A DNA stretch of 64,000 nt from Spirodela intermedia (Eukaryota; Streptophyta; Magnoliopsida; Alismatales; Araceae): assembly GCA_902729315.2 (NCBI GenBank), contig LR746266.1, positions 1,361,259 to 1,425,258 of the forward strand, given 5' to 3'. Below the pieces are notes generated by a model. The model ran no database searches. It had not been told where the DNA came from and saw only the letters and a program-made list of their open reading frames with translations. Below are positions 15,271 through 28,138 of this stretch, piece by piece. Numbering within the stretch: the first letter of the stretch is position 1; each line of letters opens with the position of its first letter. Made by a program: the position numbers and the translations under genes.

Positions 15271-16227
15271 TGATCCCGACAGAGGGATCGGACCCATCTC
15301 CATGATTTTCCTTTATTAGTGATGTACACACCAACTCCCCACTCCGTCACATTCAATGACTGTCTTGTTTGATGAGGAGCGTTACTTGATGTGTTGATGA
15401 AGAACATCAAGGTTTAGAACCACAAAAATGGTGTGCTTTATGATTAATAAGTATAATGCATGAATGACTAACTCACGACTTACTTCGTTCCAATAACTTT
15501 AACCGATGAGCTTATGTCAGATAACAGGTGATAAATTTAGTAAAAATTAGAGCTAGCTGTTGCAATGATTAGTACTGAAGTTCTTGATCTCTTCAGGACC
15601 TCATTCGTTATCTCTCGAGGTCGGAAAGAGATGGGCTTAGGATTAACGGTGGATACTGATTGGAAGCGTACCACGAAGCCATCCAAGAGATTCGTGGGAC
15701 GATTGTGAATCATACTGTATATCATTACTCGTATCAGCAATAGACATCCTTCTCTAATGTTTAACGCATCATACACCTTTCGGCGTAATTTGCTCTCTCT
15801 CTCTCTCTAGGTCCGGTGCTCACCTCCCGCCCAATCCCAATCATCCCTCCTCCCTAAGAATTGGATTCCAGCTCTGATGCTTAATGGGGGATAATGGATC
15901 AGAGCTTTTCGCAATACAGCCCGCAAAAGTTAACTTTTCTTGTAGTGTGCTTTGAATGAAATTGCGCATGTTGACGATTGACCGAGAGATATTTTTCTCC
16001 AGTGTTCGCATCGATATCGCTAACTTCACTAGTCATTTCAACGCAGCAACAGTTCTTCAAAATAAGGGAAACTGGGAACCAAAAGAAGGGTCGTCTCACT
16101 TGAGAAGTGCGCAGTCAGATAAATCCCTTTTGCCATGCCTCGGTTATGACCAAAGCCAAGAGAAGTATGAATTCGTGATCCATACCATTCATCCCATTTA
16201 TACCAAACAGCAAGAGTTTTTGTCCTA

Positions 16228-16430
16228 GGGCCTAAGGGTTACGCTGTGATGGTCTATGGTAGAGATTTAATTATGATGTTTACACCCAAAGGCAATGCTG
16301 TTATGATGTTATGATCTACGGTAGAGATCGAGTTGTGACGTTTACGCCCAAAGGCGACATGGTCATGACGTTATGATCTATGGTAGAGATCGAGGTGTAG
16401 TGTTTACGCTCATAGGCTGTAAATTACGGT
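16228..16430. repeat. 62-bp tandem repeat, about three copies
   Basis: The word GGTAGAGAT recurs at 16258, 16320 and 16382, an exact 62-bp period. Each unit carries GTTTAC(A/G)CCCAAAGGC or a close variant followed by TTATGATCTA. The copies have diverged by substitutions but show almost no length change. Confidence 0.9.
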
Positions 16431-17620
16431 TGTTTGGTTCTCAACTTGGGGCTATTTTGGCATACTGATTCCTAAAACGTTGACTATATATTCCATAAAA
16501 TAACCATATTTGGCCGTCTTCCTCAGCCTGAGTACACCTCTATTAGACTGTATCCGTACCGTCGTTCATCATTCCTGGCACTGTTTGTCTATTAGACTGT
16601 ATCTTTTTCTCAGGATAATACACGAAATTCCCAGAAAAGCTCTTTCGAAAATGACAGCTGATGAAAGCTACGCTTTCATTCAAGACTAAAGGTTGTAGAA
16701 GAAGAGACGAAACGAAATAATTTCGGAATCAGGTGGACAAAAAACAATAGCCTTTTAAGGTATGACTTGCTTTCAAGCAGCCTCTTGATCTCCCTCCGTC
16801 GCCAAATAATGGGATGTACCCGCCTTGGGACGTCCTCCAGCTGACGCTATTCTGTTGACTCCGAAGAGCCGTAAGTAACGAGATGTCCCGGTCATCGTCA
16901 TCCCCGAAAATCCACTCGGGGGGGAAGGGTAGGGGTTTTCATTGGAGCTGGTTTTGCCTCCCGCCGATAAAGTCTATCCGAGAGCTCCCCTGGAAAGCCA
17001 ACCTTGACATCCCGGTGAAGGGAAAAGAGACGACGAACGACTGGCACCCACAATATCTCAAAAGCTCATATCCAGTCGTGGTCTCCGGTCCATTCCTATG
17101 CATGGGCGCTCACCTGGAGATGCCCGGTCAACGGTCTTCCAACTTCCGTGTGCAAGGAAGGCATCAATCGGAGGATAAGTACGGGGAAAAGGATAGAAAC
17201 GAGTGATTTCTTTTGCACAGAAGGGCTGCGAGCCTAGGTTAGTATTTATGTTGTTGTCATTCTGCAGCTGGAGGGGGCCTTCGTGGCGGAAAGGGGATGC
17301 ACCTTAACTGTGTATGGTTAGGTCTGCCTGCATTTGATAAGGGTCAGGTTCAAAGTTTTAAGTGATAGGCTTAATTTAAAACCCCCTCTCTCTAATCTCT
17401 ATCCGTCTATGTCTATCCATCTTTATTTCTCCATCTGCTCTCTTGTTTTCCTACTAAAACCATTAGCGTCAATCCATCAGAGCCGACGCCGCTGGTTCAG
17501 ACCACATATCTCTCTAATTATTTCTGCGCGTTATCGTGACCTAGAGAGGAAGGATGAGACGTGAACACTGATAACACATACGCAACAGACGGTAGATGAT
17601 TTGTATGTGTGAGAGGGGGG

Positions 17621-17651
<31 letters not shown>

Positions 17652-17819
17652 ATGAGCGGAGTGCACTAAATTGAATTATATTGAGGATATGAGAAGAATA
17701 CGTACAAGCCCGTACACGAATGAGCGGCAATGGGCAATGCGCCCAAATGATGAGAGGAGGACATGTACACACGTAGAGACGCACACATAAGATAATACAT
17801 ACATACATACATATATGTT

Positions 17820-17892
<73 letters not shown>
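17820..17892. repeat. Compound (TA)n(GA)n microsatellite
   Basis: About 26 bp of TA passes directly into about 47 bp of GA. Other pure GA tracts in this spacer are at 17621-17648 and 18929-18972. Confidence 0.95.
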
Positions 17893-17895
<3 letters not shown>

Positions 17896-18925
17896 AGTGC
17901 ACTCGAAATTCTATAATACCCATTGTGACAATAAATTTTTTTACGTGCCCCCACCTGAAAGGGGGTAGACTGCGATTTCTCGATCCTAGGGAGGGTTTAC
18001 TTTCCAACGCCACGGTCACGGGATTCGCCCGCAGGAATAACGGTCCTGTTTCTCGTCCTTGTTGAACCCTATACCTGCTGATGATAGAGTAGTAGCCAAC
18101 CTTTCTCCCTCATTGTGCTCCTACCACATCCATATCCATTAATCTGGGAGATTGCACCTGTGGAATGACCATCCTACATGCTAGGCAAGCCCTAAGAGCT
18201 GGTTCGTCAATGGAATGTTCTCTCTTTCTCGTTCCTCCCTCTCGTTTTTCTTTCTTCATCTTCGTATTCATTCTCTTTCTCATCTTCTCGTGCAGCTCCG
18301 GATAACATTTTCTAACACGTTACGATCGCTACAGTTATCTATCTAAGGTTAAATATTAGTTTGTGAAGAAGAAAAAGAAGACGACTCCACTTCAAAAAGT
18401 ATCCCGGAGGCACGTGTCCACTTCTCAGAGATCTCGTCTACGTCCTTGAGAGAGTTGCCGTCGGTGGGAGATAGTGAACCTTCTTTGCATGAGAAGATCA
18501 TTCCGGTGGTTAAGCTCGAGGACTTGCACTAATGAACCTTTCTAATCTTTTCGAATTTTTGCGGGGGTAAAGGAACACGTCGTTGTAGCCGTTCTAGCCA
18601 ACCCCTAATCCCAGTAGCTCCGGCCCCCACCAAGAACATGCGCGTCTGATGGCCGATGGCTCCGGTTTGCCACGACCCCACCCCCCCTCCCTTCCCTCTC
18701 TCTCTCGCTCTCTGGCGAACGTGGGAGGGGGCTCAGTAAATCTGAACCTTTTAAGTCATCGGTTAAGCCTGCTATTTCTCATGGGCTTTTCCAGTAGCCC
18801 GATCGAATAACTGTTTTCTATCCTTGGTGGTTGTAGAATTGAACCACCGAACGCTTCATTAACGTGCATGTAGCTCATCTATGTCATACTATGACGGTTC
18901 TCTAGTATTGACGCCTTAAGAATAT

Positions 18926-18972
<47 letters not shown>

Positions 18973-19475
18973 CCCAATTACCTAAGATATTTTCTTACCA
19001 CTTTAATTTATGTATTGTTGTCACAACGGGCCTACATTGAGTTGGTACCATCCTATTCCACGTTATCAAACCATGTTGCACATCTGTAAATTAAGCTTCT
19101 ATTAATACTACAATTAAAAATACATTTTTTAAGGCATGACATTGCTGACCAGAAGCCCTTTCCATGCGATGACTGCCTCTGATTTACCATAACACACTCA
19201 CGCGGTATCTCTACGCTATCATGCTACAACGTGAATCAGATAGTTTACCCCTCACTGACGCAAGTGGGCGTAGATTACCATATGCTCCCGGCCCCATGTA
19301 ATATAAGAATATGTGCACGTCATTTCATATAATGTAGCCGATGACTTGGGCCCTACGTGTACACAAATCATGAGACGAGACCTCTGCTTCCCTTCCATGG
19401 TCGTATTCTCGAAGCGTCAGTCTGCGCAAGTGAAAATAAGCATTATAGCGCAATAAAGAGAGAATAGTATATTTA

Positions 19476-19951
19476 CTAAAGGGATAAGATTATCGTAAAT
19501 ATTGTGAACATTACAGTGCATGTACGGGATGAGGCGACTACTGAATTCTGAGGGTGCAGTTGGTAGAGAGAGAAATCGAGGAAAAGAATGGTTGAGAAAG
19601 ATTGGCTCGGTGCAATGAGCAGATTCGACCTGAAGAAAGGGAGAAGATCAGGGTAAACATTATGAAAATCATAGACCAAGTATGGGATGGGGTGTCACTC
19701 GATTCTGAGGGTGGAGAAGGTAGAGAGAGAAATCGAGGAAAAGAATTATTTTCAAAGGGTGGCTTAGTGCAAAGGGCTGATTGGCCCCGAAGAAAGGGAG
19801 AGAAGATTGGAGTAAATATTAAGAAAATCATAGACCAAGTATGGGATGGGGCAATCACTCGATTCTGAGGGTGGAGAAGGTAGAGAGAGAAATCGAGGAA
19901 AAGAATTGTTGTGAAAGGGTGGCTCGGTACAATGAGCTGATTCGACCCACG
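19476..19951. repeat. Tandem array of ~157-160 bp units, about three copies
   Basis: The word GGTAGAGAGAGAAATCGAGG begins at 19562, 19719 and 19879, giving periods of 157 and 160 bp. Each unit also holds AGACCAAGTATGGGATGGGG or a variant and GATTCTGAGGGTG. The left copy is partial and more divergent. Stop-free stretches come from the repeat and look non-coding. Confidence 0.9.
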
Positions 19952-20240
19952 TGCAGTTCTGTCCGAAGTCTCCTCGGCTAGGCAGTCAATGTGCGTTGTC
20001 TCCGCCGATGTGCCGCCGCTCGGACAAGGTGGACTCGGTGTAATTGCCTTTTGACCGAGGGGGGGAGAAGAAGAATGAGAAAAAAGAGAAAACAGCTACA
20101 CGTGGCGGCCAGTTAATGCGCGACTCCCAGATTGATCTCGCCGCAGCCATCGAGTCGTAGAAGGGCGGGTCCTGCACTCCACTGGGAAAACCATGCACCT
20201 CTAACCCTCCCAGCTAATCGTGCTCCGAGCCCTCTAATAC

Positions 20241-20250
20241 GACACGTGTC
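20241..20250. promoter_or_regulatory. Perfect G-box/ABRE palindrome in the NAP-type NAC promoter
   Basis: GACACGTGTC is a 10-bp perfect palindrome about 385 bp upstream of the NAC start. Further CACGTG cores lie at 20099-20104 and 19948-19953. Such sites bind bZIP (ABA) or bHLH (light) factors. ABA and ageing control would fit a NAP-type gene, but this is inference from motifs. Confidence 0.5.
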
Positions 20251-20464
20251 CCGACACCTGTGACGCTGGCCCGTCCCTTCGTGAGCTCATCTCGAGTTAC
20301 CCCCACACGGACCCCCTCCCCATACGGGCAAAGTGTCGATAACCACATGCTGTATAGTAAATGACTAAACTAGCCTCCACATTAACAATAATGATAGTAA
20401 TAAAATTATTTTGCCACTTTCCATGATTGGGCCCACTGCTGTGTCCGCCGTCACGCCCGAGGGC

Positions 20465-20471
20465 CATATAA
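20465..20471 (+). promoter_or_regulatory. Possible TATA box of the NAP-type NAC gene
   Basis: CATATAA lies about 165 bp upstream of the chosen ATG and would give a leader of about 135 nt. Confidence 0.35.
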
Positions 20472-20632
20472 CCCCCACGACGTTCTTCCCCAGGATCAGC
20501 AATTGCCCTTCTTGCATCCCCGGCCCTCCTTGCAGCTCTTCCTGTCTTCTTCTCCTCCAAGACTCTCCTCCGTCAAGCCTCAGAACCGCTGCCGTCTTCT
20601 CCGACTCCGACGAAGCCGCCGGCGATAAGAAT

Positions 20633-21978
20633 ATGACGATTCAGGAGACGCAGCTGCCGCCGGGATTTCGGTTCCACCCCACCGACGAGGAGCTCATCCT
20701 GCACTACCTGAGGAAACGGGCCGCCTCCCTGCCTTGCCCTGTCTCCATCATCGCCGAAGTGGACATCTACAAGTTCAACCCGTGGGATCTTCCCGGTGAG
20801 AATTATGTGACGGTTTACAGAACCTTTCACCTCTTTCCCCTCCGCTTCCGTCTTCTTCTCCTTCTCCTTCTTCTTCTTCCTCCTCCTCCTCCGGAGGGGT
20901 AGTAGTTCTTTCATGGTTTCGATAATCTGATTCTGTGATGTTTTGGTGGCAGACAAGGCGGTTTATGGGGAGAAAGAGTGGTATTTCTTCAGCCCGAGGG
21001 ACCGGAAGTACCCCAACGGGATGAGGCCCAACAGGGCGGCGGGGTCGGGGTACTGGAAGGCCACGGGGACCGACAAGGTGATCGTAGCGCCACCACACGG
21101 CAATGAAAGCATCGGGGTGAAGAAAGCTCTTGTCTTCTACAAGGGCAGGCCTCCCAAGGGAATGAAGACCAGCTGGATCATGCACGAGTACCGCCTGACC
21201 CAGACCGCCGCCACCACCGCCGCCCACAACAGGCCCGTTAAGCCCACCCGAGAGTCCTCCATGAGGGTGAGGACTTCCTCCATCTTCTTCCTCAGAGACC
21301 GACCCTTCGGCTTTTGCCATCATATGCTCACTCTCTTCATCTTCTTCTGCCCTGATTACACAGTTGGACGATTGGGTCCTGTGCCGAATCTACAACAAGG
21401 GCAACAACCTCCCCGCGACGTCGGCAGATCATGCCTACGAGGATTCCAACTTGGAGAACGCGTACGTCCCGCCACAGGAGACCGGCGCCGCCTCTGAAAG
21501 GCTGCCTAAATGTCTCTCCTTCGGAGACCTGCTAGAAGAGAGCGACTACTCCTTGTTGGCGCGCATGCTTGGTGACAACCCGACGCACGTGTCCGTCCCT
21601 GACGCCGACCCGCTAATGGGTTACGAGAACCCGAACGAGAACCACCTCAGCTACGGCGGCCATGGCGGTGCCATGAGCATTCCTCCCTCGAAATCGACTC
21701 CTCCAATGGATTCTCCTGCTCCGGAGGTCGGAATCTGTCTCAAGCGGGAGAGAACGGCGGCGGGGTTCGAAGAGGAAGGTGACTACTTTTCATGTCCGGG
21801 GAAGAGATCCACCTCTTCTTCACACACTTGCTACAACAATTTCACCGGTCAACCTGGCATCACCGCTCCTCATTACGGTTCAGTCAGCAGCGCTTTCCAA
21901 CTCCAGCAGACGCTGTTCAACTCTCAGATAGGGCATCAGTTAGCTCCCGCCGGACAAGGAAGTCGATTCGGTTTATGA
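20633..21978 (+). CDS. NAC transcription factor, NAP (senescence) subfamily, complete
   Basis: Nuclear transcription factor; NAP-type NACs promote leaf ageing and nutrient remobilisation downstream of ABA. Exons are 20633-20795, 20953-21266 and 21364-21978, with GT-AG introns, giving 363 residues. NAC subdomains in order: [20 protein letters not shown] (residue 8 on), [64 protein letters not shown]-type (here IGVKK), WIMHEYRL, and [14 protein letters not shown]. The stretch [20 protein letters not shown] closely resembles rice NAP as I remember it. The C-terminal half is the variable activation region, with a CLKRER-type patch and a Gln-rich end. The frame is open upstream to 20411, but the ATG at 20633 directly precedes the NAC domain as in relatives. 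Intron 1 has a CTT-rich tract. Confidence 0.95.
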
Positions 21979-22373
21979 TTTGGATCTCTTTCCTTGTACA
22001 AAACCGATTTACTTTTAGCCTTTAAAGAAAACATGCATGGATTTTTACAGAAACTCGGAGACTCGAGTGGCATCTGAAGATAGAGATGTCATGGTGAGAG
22101 CCCGAGAAAAACTGATATCATGCAATTATGTAAGTGTTTGAATTGGACAATTGTTCCTATGTATTCGTAGTTGTGTGCTTTGAATCAGATTTATTAAAAT
22201 CTTTCCATCTTCTTCATCATATTCTCCTCTAAATGGAATAAGAAGGCTGAGTGGATATTGTTTATGATTCGACGGAATGGCCAAGGGCCCTACAAGGAGC
22301 AATTATGGAAAAAAAAAGAGCCTACGTACATGAAAGAATGTGAGGTAACGCTTATCTAAAAGGCAGGGGAGTA

Positions 22374-22393
22374 GGGGGGGGGGGGGGGGGGGG
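22374..22393. repeat. G20 homopolymer
   Basis: Twenty consecutive G, followed after CGT by six more. It may form G-quadruplex structure and is also a place where assemblies err. Shorter G-runs lie near 10735-10757, 29859-29874, 60630-60642 and 62042-62056. Confidence 0.9.
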
Positions 22394-25300
22394 CGTGGGG
22401 GGTTCTTTGTGGAATTATCGGAGAAAGGTGAGTTTTCTCTTTGAAGATGGGAGGGATGACGTTAGGGCGATCGCCATTGCTTTCTGAATCTTGGTGATTA
22501 CTTGGCCGTACCGTTGACGGCTATTGAGCTTGAGAATATACCCTTCAACTCCCCCTATGGATAGATTCTCCACTTGGTGATGGGATTTCTCACGCACTCG
22601 TATGTTCCATTTCTGGCGCAATATTGCCCTACTTCTATCAAATAGTGGTTCTTTTTGCTGTTTTGTTTAGTCATAAAGGATCTACCATCGAATGCTCAGC
22701 ATATAAGCTCTTTCCTCAATGGATTATCTAGCTTCAGGGTGTAATCATGAGATGCCCCACCCACCCGACCGATGTGGCTCGGCGCGTACTTATATGTGCC
22801 TTTGCCGGCTTCCTTTGACCGTGCATCTAATCAAGGGAAACTCGTCCACAAGCCCATGAGTCAAGCAACGAAATAGAGGCCTGATCACATTAGAAATGTG
22901 GCCATTTTATTACAGAAAATCACCCCTTGCTGGTCCATAACCAACACATAATACTGGCTTCTACATTAAAGTATCCTCACTCACTAAGACATCGATGAGG
23001 AAGAGGAGATGACCTCATCTCGTTTCTAGATGACACGTCAGAGGTTTTTATCATAATAAGGTTCACATTGTCGGTATGTAGCAAAACCTCTCGAGCAAAA
23101 TACATTCATGGGGATCTGCTGAGAAACCAAAGATATTGCGAGGACTTTGTAGGTGATTTATTGCATTGGGACAAAAAATGGCACGCATGCAGCCTTCCAG
23201 ACATTGGACGAGGGAGAACTATTGAACAGTCAAGAATTAGCTCGTCTCCTCCCCCAATCCTCTCCGGCTTGTAGAAATTCCACTGCAATTCTCTAATAAC
23301 TACCAACCTTTCTCACGAACACTGGGCCAGGGGCAAGGCCAGCCCTGACATGGCCTCTCACAACCTCTTCAATGAAACACCTTTTTACTGAAGACAAAAT
23401 TCAAAAGGGTTTGGCTGCAATCCTGCACGTTTTCCACGCGTTCTACTCCGGACAGCGTGAGTTGAGCTGGTTAGCAAACGCGGCTGCAGAGGGGACATGA
23501 CAGGGATGCCATGTGTAGAGACCACACTTGGTCGCATCTGAGGCAAGTGCTTCAATTAGATGATTCGTCCCGTGGTCATTTGCTTGGTCTCCTTTCCAGC
23601 CTGATGTCGGAGACGACTGGTCCGAATTCGCTTGTGTTCCTTCGCTTTCGGCACGGGTTGGCTTATGAGCTCTCCACGGTCGTGCGTGCCTCATCGAGTG
23701 TTTCTTGCCTGTGGGAGACGGGACCTCCGTGTTAGTGTTATTCAGTACATTTTCAATTACAGCGTAGACCAGGACGAGGAGAGGAGACAATTAGACCAAT
23801 TGAAGACCCTGTAAGCTTTTTCTAAATCCTTCATGGAGAATGACGACTAAGCTTGATGGATTGCTATGCATTTCTTCGGTTTATTTTGATAACAAGTCTC
23901 GTTGCACGTGGGTGCACGAGTCTTCTTTATCATATTGTTTCACAGATTAGGTTAACCTCGGTCAACGGATAAGTATGATCTCGTGATCTTGAGGTCAAAT
24001 GTTGAACTTTTGACATTCACCGTTCCTACCCCAAGCAAGTCCTCGGATATTCTCCAACTCTTCATTTTTCTTGATACAGGCTTCCGAAAGACACCATGTT
24101 AGCATGCCCAGATGATTGGTTGAGGTCTGAGGATAAAGCTTCTCACGGAAATGCTTGCCTGGTACTCACTGTTTTTCACACGCGTAAGTCCCCATGAGTT
24201 CAGGGGACTAAGGTTGACGCCTCCAATAGTATTTCTGATCACGACGGCATCATATGGTTGATGTATTCATCGGGTATATATAGGTTGGTGTCAGAACGAG
24301 CAAGGCAAAATTCAAACTTCGAGTCGGCCATCACAACCCAATTCCCCCAAGATGAATCCATTTTTCATATGGTGGAACTAGATTAGGACCAAGAATCCGC
24401 ACCTTACAGTCAGTTTTCCCCAGGGCTGCTTTTAGTCGGATCATTTTCTTGGTCCAACTGTAGATCGCCACAAAGCTATACAACAGTGTCGGCTCTAGGG
24501 TCCAATCAAGACTAGATTGAACTATATTAAAAACAAGTAATGGACTACTCCGACCAGGTTGCGTGCTTAAGCATGTTTTGAGCGGAGTAATTGGCCTCAT
24601 CCAACTTTAGTCTTTCCACAGCTCTGCGGTGGAGGTGTAGCAGGTGGGCTCTTGGTGGCTGGGTGTTCAAACCCTAGTTCTCTTATTTAAAGAGAGAGAA
24701 CTCTCACTACACATTTGACGACGTTCAAGTGCCGGCAAAATCGACAAGGTTCCAGGATGTTACCTCCTGGAAGCCCACCATATAATCCTTCTTAGGGAGA
24801 GTTTTTCCATTAGAGAACTACGGAAAGAGCTCTTCAGAGAGAGTAGGGACCCGCATGAGACCCGATCCATCGCATCATCTTCGGAAAACCACGGGCAGGC
24901 ACCCGTTATCAACGCCCTTTGATGACTTTGACAGAAAGCTTGCTCCCGCGGCGGCCTATGGCCGCCCCTAATCCTCCTAGGGGGGGCCTCCTTCGGTCAG
25001 CGACGACGCCCGCGTCCCAGACGGCGGCGAACTTTGCGGCGGGCTCCACTCCACCTTCTTCTTTCCCCATCCTTTCCCTTCAGAGGCACGTCCGCGGTTT
25101 GGATTGCTTCTCGCGTTTAGCCGCAGCGGCGCCCGGAAGTCGTCCGCTTGAGCCTCAGATACGCCCCGCGTGTTCCGCCCTCAGGGAGCAATGCACGTTG
25201 CCGTCTACGCTTTAGAGGCCGGCCAACCCACGAGCGGCCTCACCCCCTCTCGAGGAGATTAGATTATGTTATCATCATCTCCTACATGGTTGCTGGGTGC

Positions 25301-26725
25301 ACCATCTTAAGGGCCAGGGGGGGGTTAAGGCGGCTTCGGCATTGATTAGACTGGATCAGTACGTAGGGCCAAGCCATGGCTAATGGCCATTAGCAGCACC
25401 CCAAAAGTTGGTACAGGCAAACTACAAACTACGAACGTGGAACTAAATAGCTGTTTTCGTAGATTCGGTTTGATATGATACAGTTTGTTTGACCGTAAAC
25501 ATACGGCGTGGAGGGATTAATGATGGTGACCAGATTGATTTATGTGGGGTGTAAGACGCGAGCCGGTGATACCAACGTGGAAGACTGTGCCCGAGCATGC
25601 ACCGACGGCAGCGCCCCCGTGCCTTTTCGTATGCTTGATAGGCGTGCGATAGTGCCCCCGTCATCTCGTCTTTTCCGGCTAGAAATGATCTCGAGGAGCA
25701 CACGATGCTGACCTCGCTGCAGAGTTATCGAGGTTGTCCTTTCAACGTGTCGATCGCCCACATAACCACGCATCTTCCTCTTAAATTCATAGTTCCCCCC
25801 CCTAACACGTTTCAGAAGAGAAATCAACCGCGTAAGTGAGGAGAATCAGGGGCGGCTCTGAGGAAACGCGGACATCCCGCGCTGTCACTGTTTTTGTCTC
25901 TCTCAGGGGAATATGATGGAACCCCTTCGCTGCCCATGACGAAAACGTGCAGAGAAATCAAGTAAATGAAAAAAAGATGATGGTTTAGAGGGAGAGGAGA
26001 CCTCTTGTGCACGAGAAAATCGTTCCCCTAAACCTTTTAGAATTTTTTCGTTTGAACTTGATCGCACTCATCCGCTCATCTTTATGTCCCTCTGAGGCTC
26101 TGCCAGCGTCAAATTACTCATTTCGTGATCAACGACAGCTCGCAGCATTCAATCCCGATGCCATCCGCAAGCAGCTTCAAGAATGACGGCCGCGTTTATT
26201 ATTGGTTTTTATCTTGATCACATCCAAATGGTGTATTAAGTGCCGGAGAAGCCTAAAATTTCTCGGTTCTTGCTGTCAAAGACTACTGGCTCTTCATTCG
26301 AGGAAAGATGCTGGGAAGGTCAAAGGAGGGAAAAGCTAGAGATGGATATGGATAGATAGCGAGAGAGGGAGGGAGAGAGAGAGACTCTGTGTCTTCATGA
26401 TATGCCAGTTGGGAGGAGAGAGAAGGGGAGGACGGCGTTCTTACTACGGGACGTTCCTTTCCGTTGACTTTCGACTCCCTGCTCTACGGGAAGCGTCTGG
26501 GTAATCCATAGCTTCTCTGGGAGGAGAAGCCTCAGCCATGCACTCCACCCACCGTCACTCCGCCCCCCCTTCGTGTGCATGCATGAGAATTAAGTACGGT
26601 CAGCAGTCGCGTGATGTCTCTTCCTTCATCGTGGACTGTGCAGACCCATCCGCGCACATTGACTTTGGCTACTGTTGCTCTCATTCTTCCCGCCATCAGT
26701 CTATTTCTCTTAGATAACGGGAAGG

Positions 26726-26763
<38 letters not shown>

Positions 26764-27293
26764 GGGGGGAGGAGAAGAGCGGATTTTTCTTCGAGGAGAG
26801 GACGTGGCAAAGCTGATAATCTACGTTTGCTTACTTGAGGAAGAAGACACGCAGGAGGAAGGGGCTTCTGTAGCTTTTTTCAAGGTTTTTTTAACGAAAG
26901 CGAGACTGTTGAGCTGTACGGTGCGTATCGTCGTCCTGTTCGCATCATAACTTTAGAATAACACGATGTCAGGTCTTTTGCGACAGTCGCCGTCCTTGTC
27001 GAAGATACGGTTTCGGAGACGTCGTTTTCCGAATGTCAAAGTCAAAGTTCTGTGATAAGTCGTCCTCTACAGCCCTAGTGATTCCCCAATCAAAAGGACC
27101 TACGATACGCGTACGACGCAGCTCTGCCCTGCTCCATCCGAGAGAGAGAGAGGGTTGTAAACTATCTCCTGAAGGAGCAGATGCTTGCCAAGTTCGGGTC
27201 TTTTAATGGGCGCAAATATAGGCCCATTAACGTGGGCTTCTCTACATACCAGCCAAGTTAATTCCAGGTTGTTAGAGAGAGAGAGAAAGATAT

Positions 27294-27304
<11 letters not shown>

Positions 27305-27387
<83 letters not shown>
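27305..27387. repeat. Long (GA)n microsatellite
   Basis: About 83 bp of nearly perfect GA, the longest simple repeat in the window, preceded by a short GATA stretch. Confidence 0.95.
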
Positions 27388-27391
<4 letters not shown>

Positions 27392-28138
27392 GGATTTCGC
27401 TGGGACTGGTGTCGCAGGGCCTGTTTTTCATAGATGTATGGATGTAATCATTCCAGAAACACTTTCCAAGTGTTATAAAATTTCTCAGACAGTAACGAGC
27501 CTCATCGAAGTTTGCCTCTCTCTCTCCATCTCTCTCTTTCTCACTCTACCTACAAGGGCTATCTATTTATCTCCGTGAATCTAAAAACTAGACAGGGTTG
27601 TCTTCTGATTTTCTTGCATTCCTAATTGTCGACCCCCTCTAAGTCACTGAACTAGAAAAAATAGAATTTTGTTCCACATTTAGGAACAAGCACTCCCTCA
27701 GATCGTAATGAAGAAAAAGCCCCCGCTTTTTTCTGGAATTAGAATATCCTGATAATCCGGAAAATCCCACTCCATTACATTATTCGAGAAAAACACCGAG
27801 TTTTAAGAAAATTATTGTAAACTCAAATCAAAAAACGATAAAATAAAGTTTATAATTCAAGAACCAAATAACCCACATTTCCATTCAATAATCTAACCTT
27901 TGGTTATGACGGATAATTAATCTGGAGCGTAAGTAGGATTTCAAAAGAGTAGAGAGAAACCCGAGAGCAAAGCCATCAAGAGCAGCCACTGTTCTACCAA
28001 ACCAGCAGAGTTTACAGTCCATCAAACCTCCATTATTCACCTCAAGCAACTAGATTTCTCCAAGAATCAACCAGAGAATAGGATTATTATCCGGTGGGCT
28101 TCGACGATGGAGCAGATGGAGTATGGCGCCCGCCCACA

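Larger units (their letters stand above)
15271..20632. other. Spacer between ALDH3 and the NAP-type NAC gene
   Basis: No gene is supported. It contains a 62-bp tandem repeat (about 16228-16430), GA tracts at 17621-17648 and 18929-18972, a TA/GA compound tract at 17820-17892, and a tandem array of about 158 bp units (19476-19951). The last 700 bases are GC-richer, carry three CACGTG cores and are the likely promoter of the NAC gene. The 107-codon frame at 16883-17206 resembles no family I know. Confidence 0.75.
21979..28138. other. Long spacer between the NAC gene and PUR-alpha
   Basis: No gene is supported over about 6 kb. There is a G20 run at 22374-22393, a GA tract near 26728-26758 and a long (GA)n at 27305-27387. 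A frame at 24919-25215 begins like a plastid transit peptide (MAAPNPPRGGLL, rich in Ser/Thr/Ala), but I found no following exon with a recognisable domain. The rest looks like unique or ancient decayed sequence. Confidence 0.7.

Noticed and set aside
16883-17206. 107-codon plus-strand frame
   Set aside because: No family resemblance, no splice context, and it sits in a spacer with decayed repeats.
18929-18972. Evenly spaced repeats as a CRISPR array
   Set aside because: Simple GA microsatellites in a plant nuclear genome, with no spacers.
23443-23790. 115-codon minus-strand frame
   Set aside because: Composition and sequence look random; no domain, start context or neighbouring exons.
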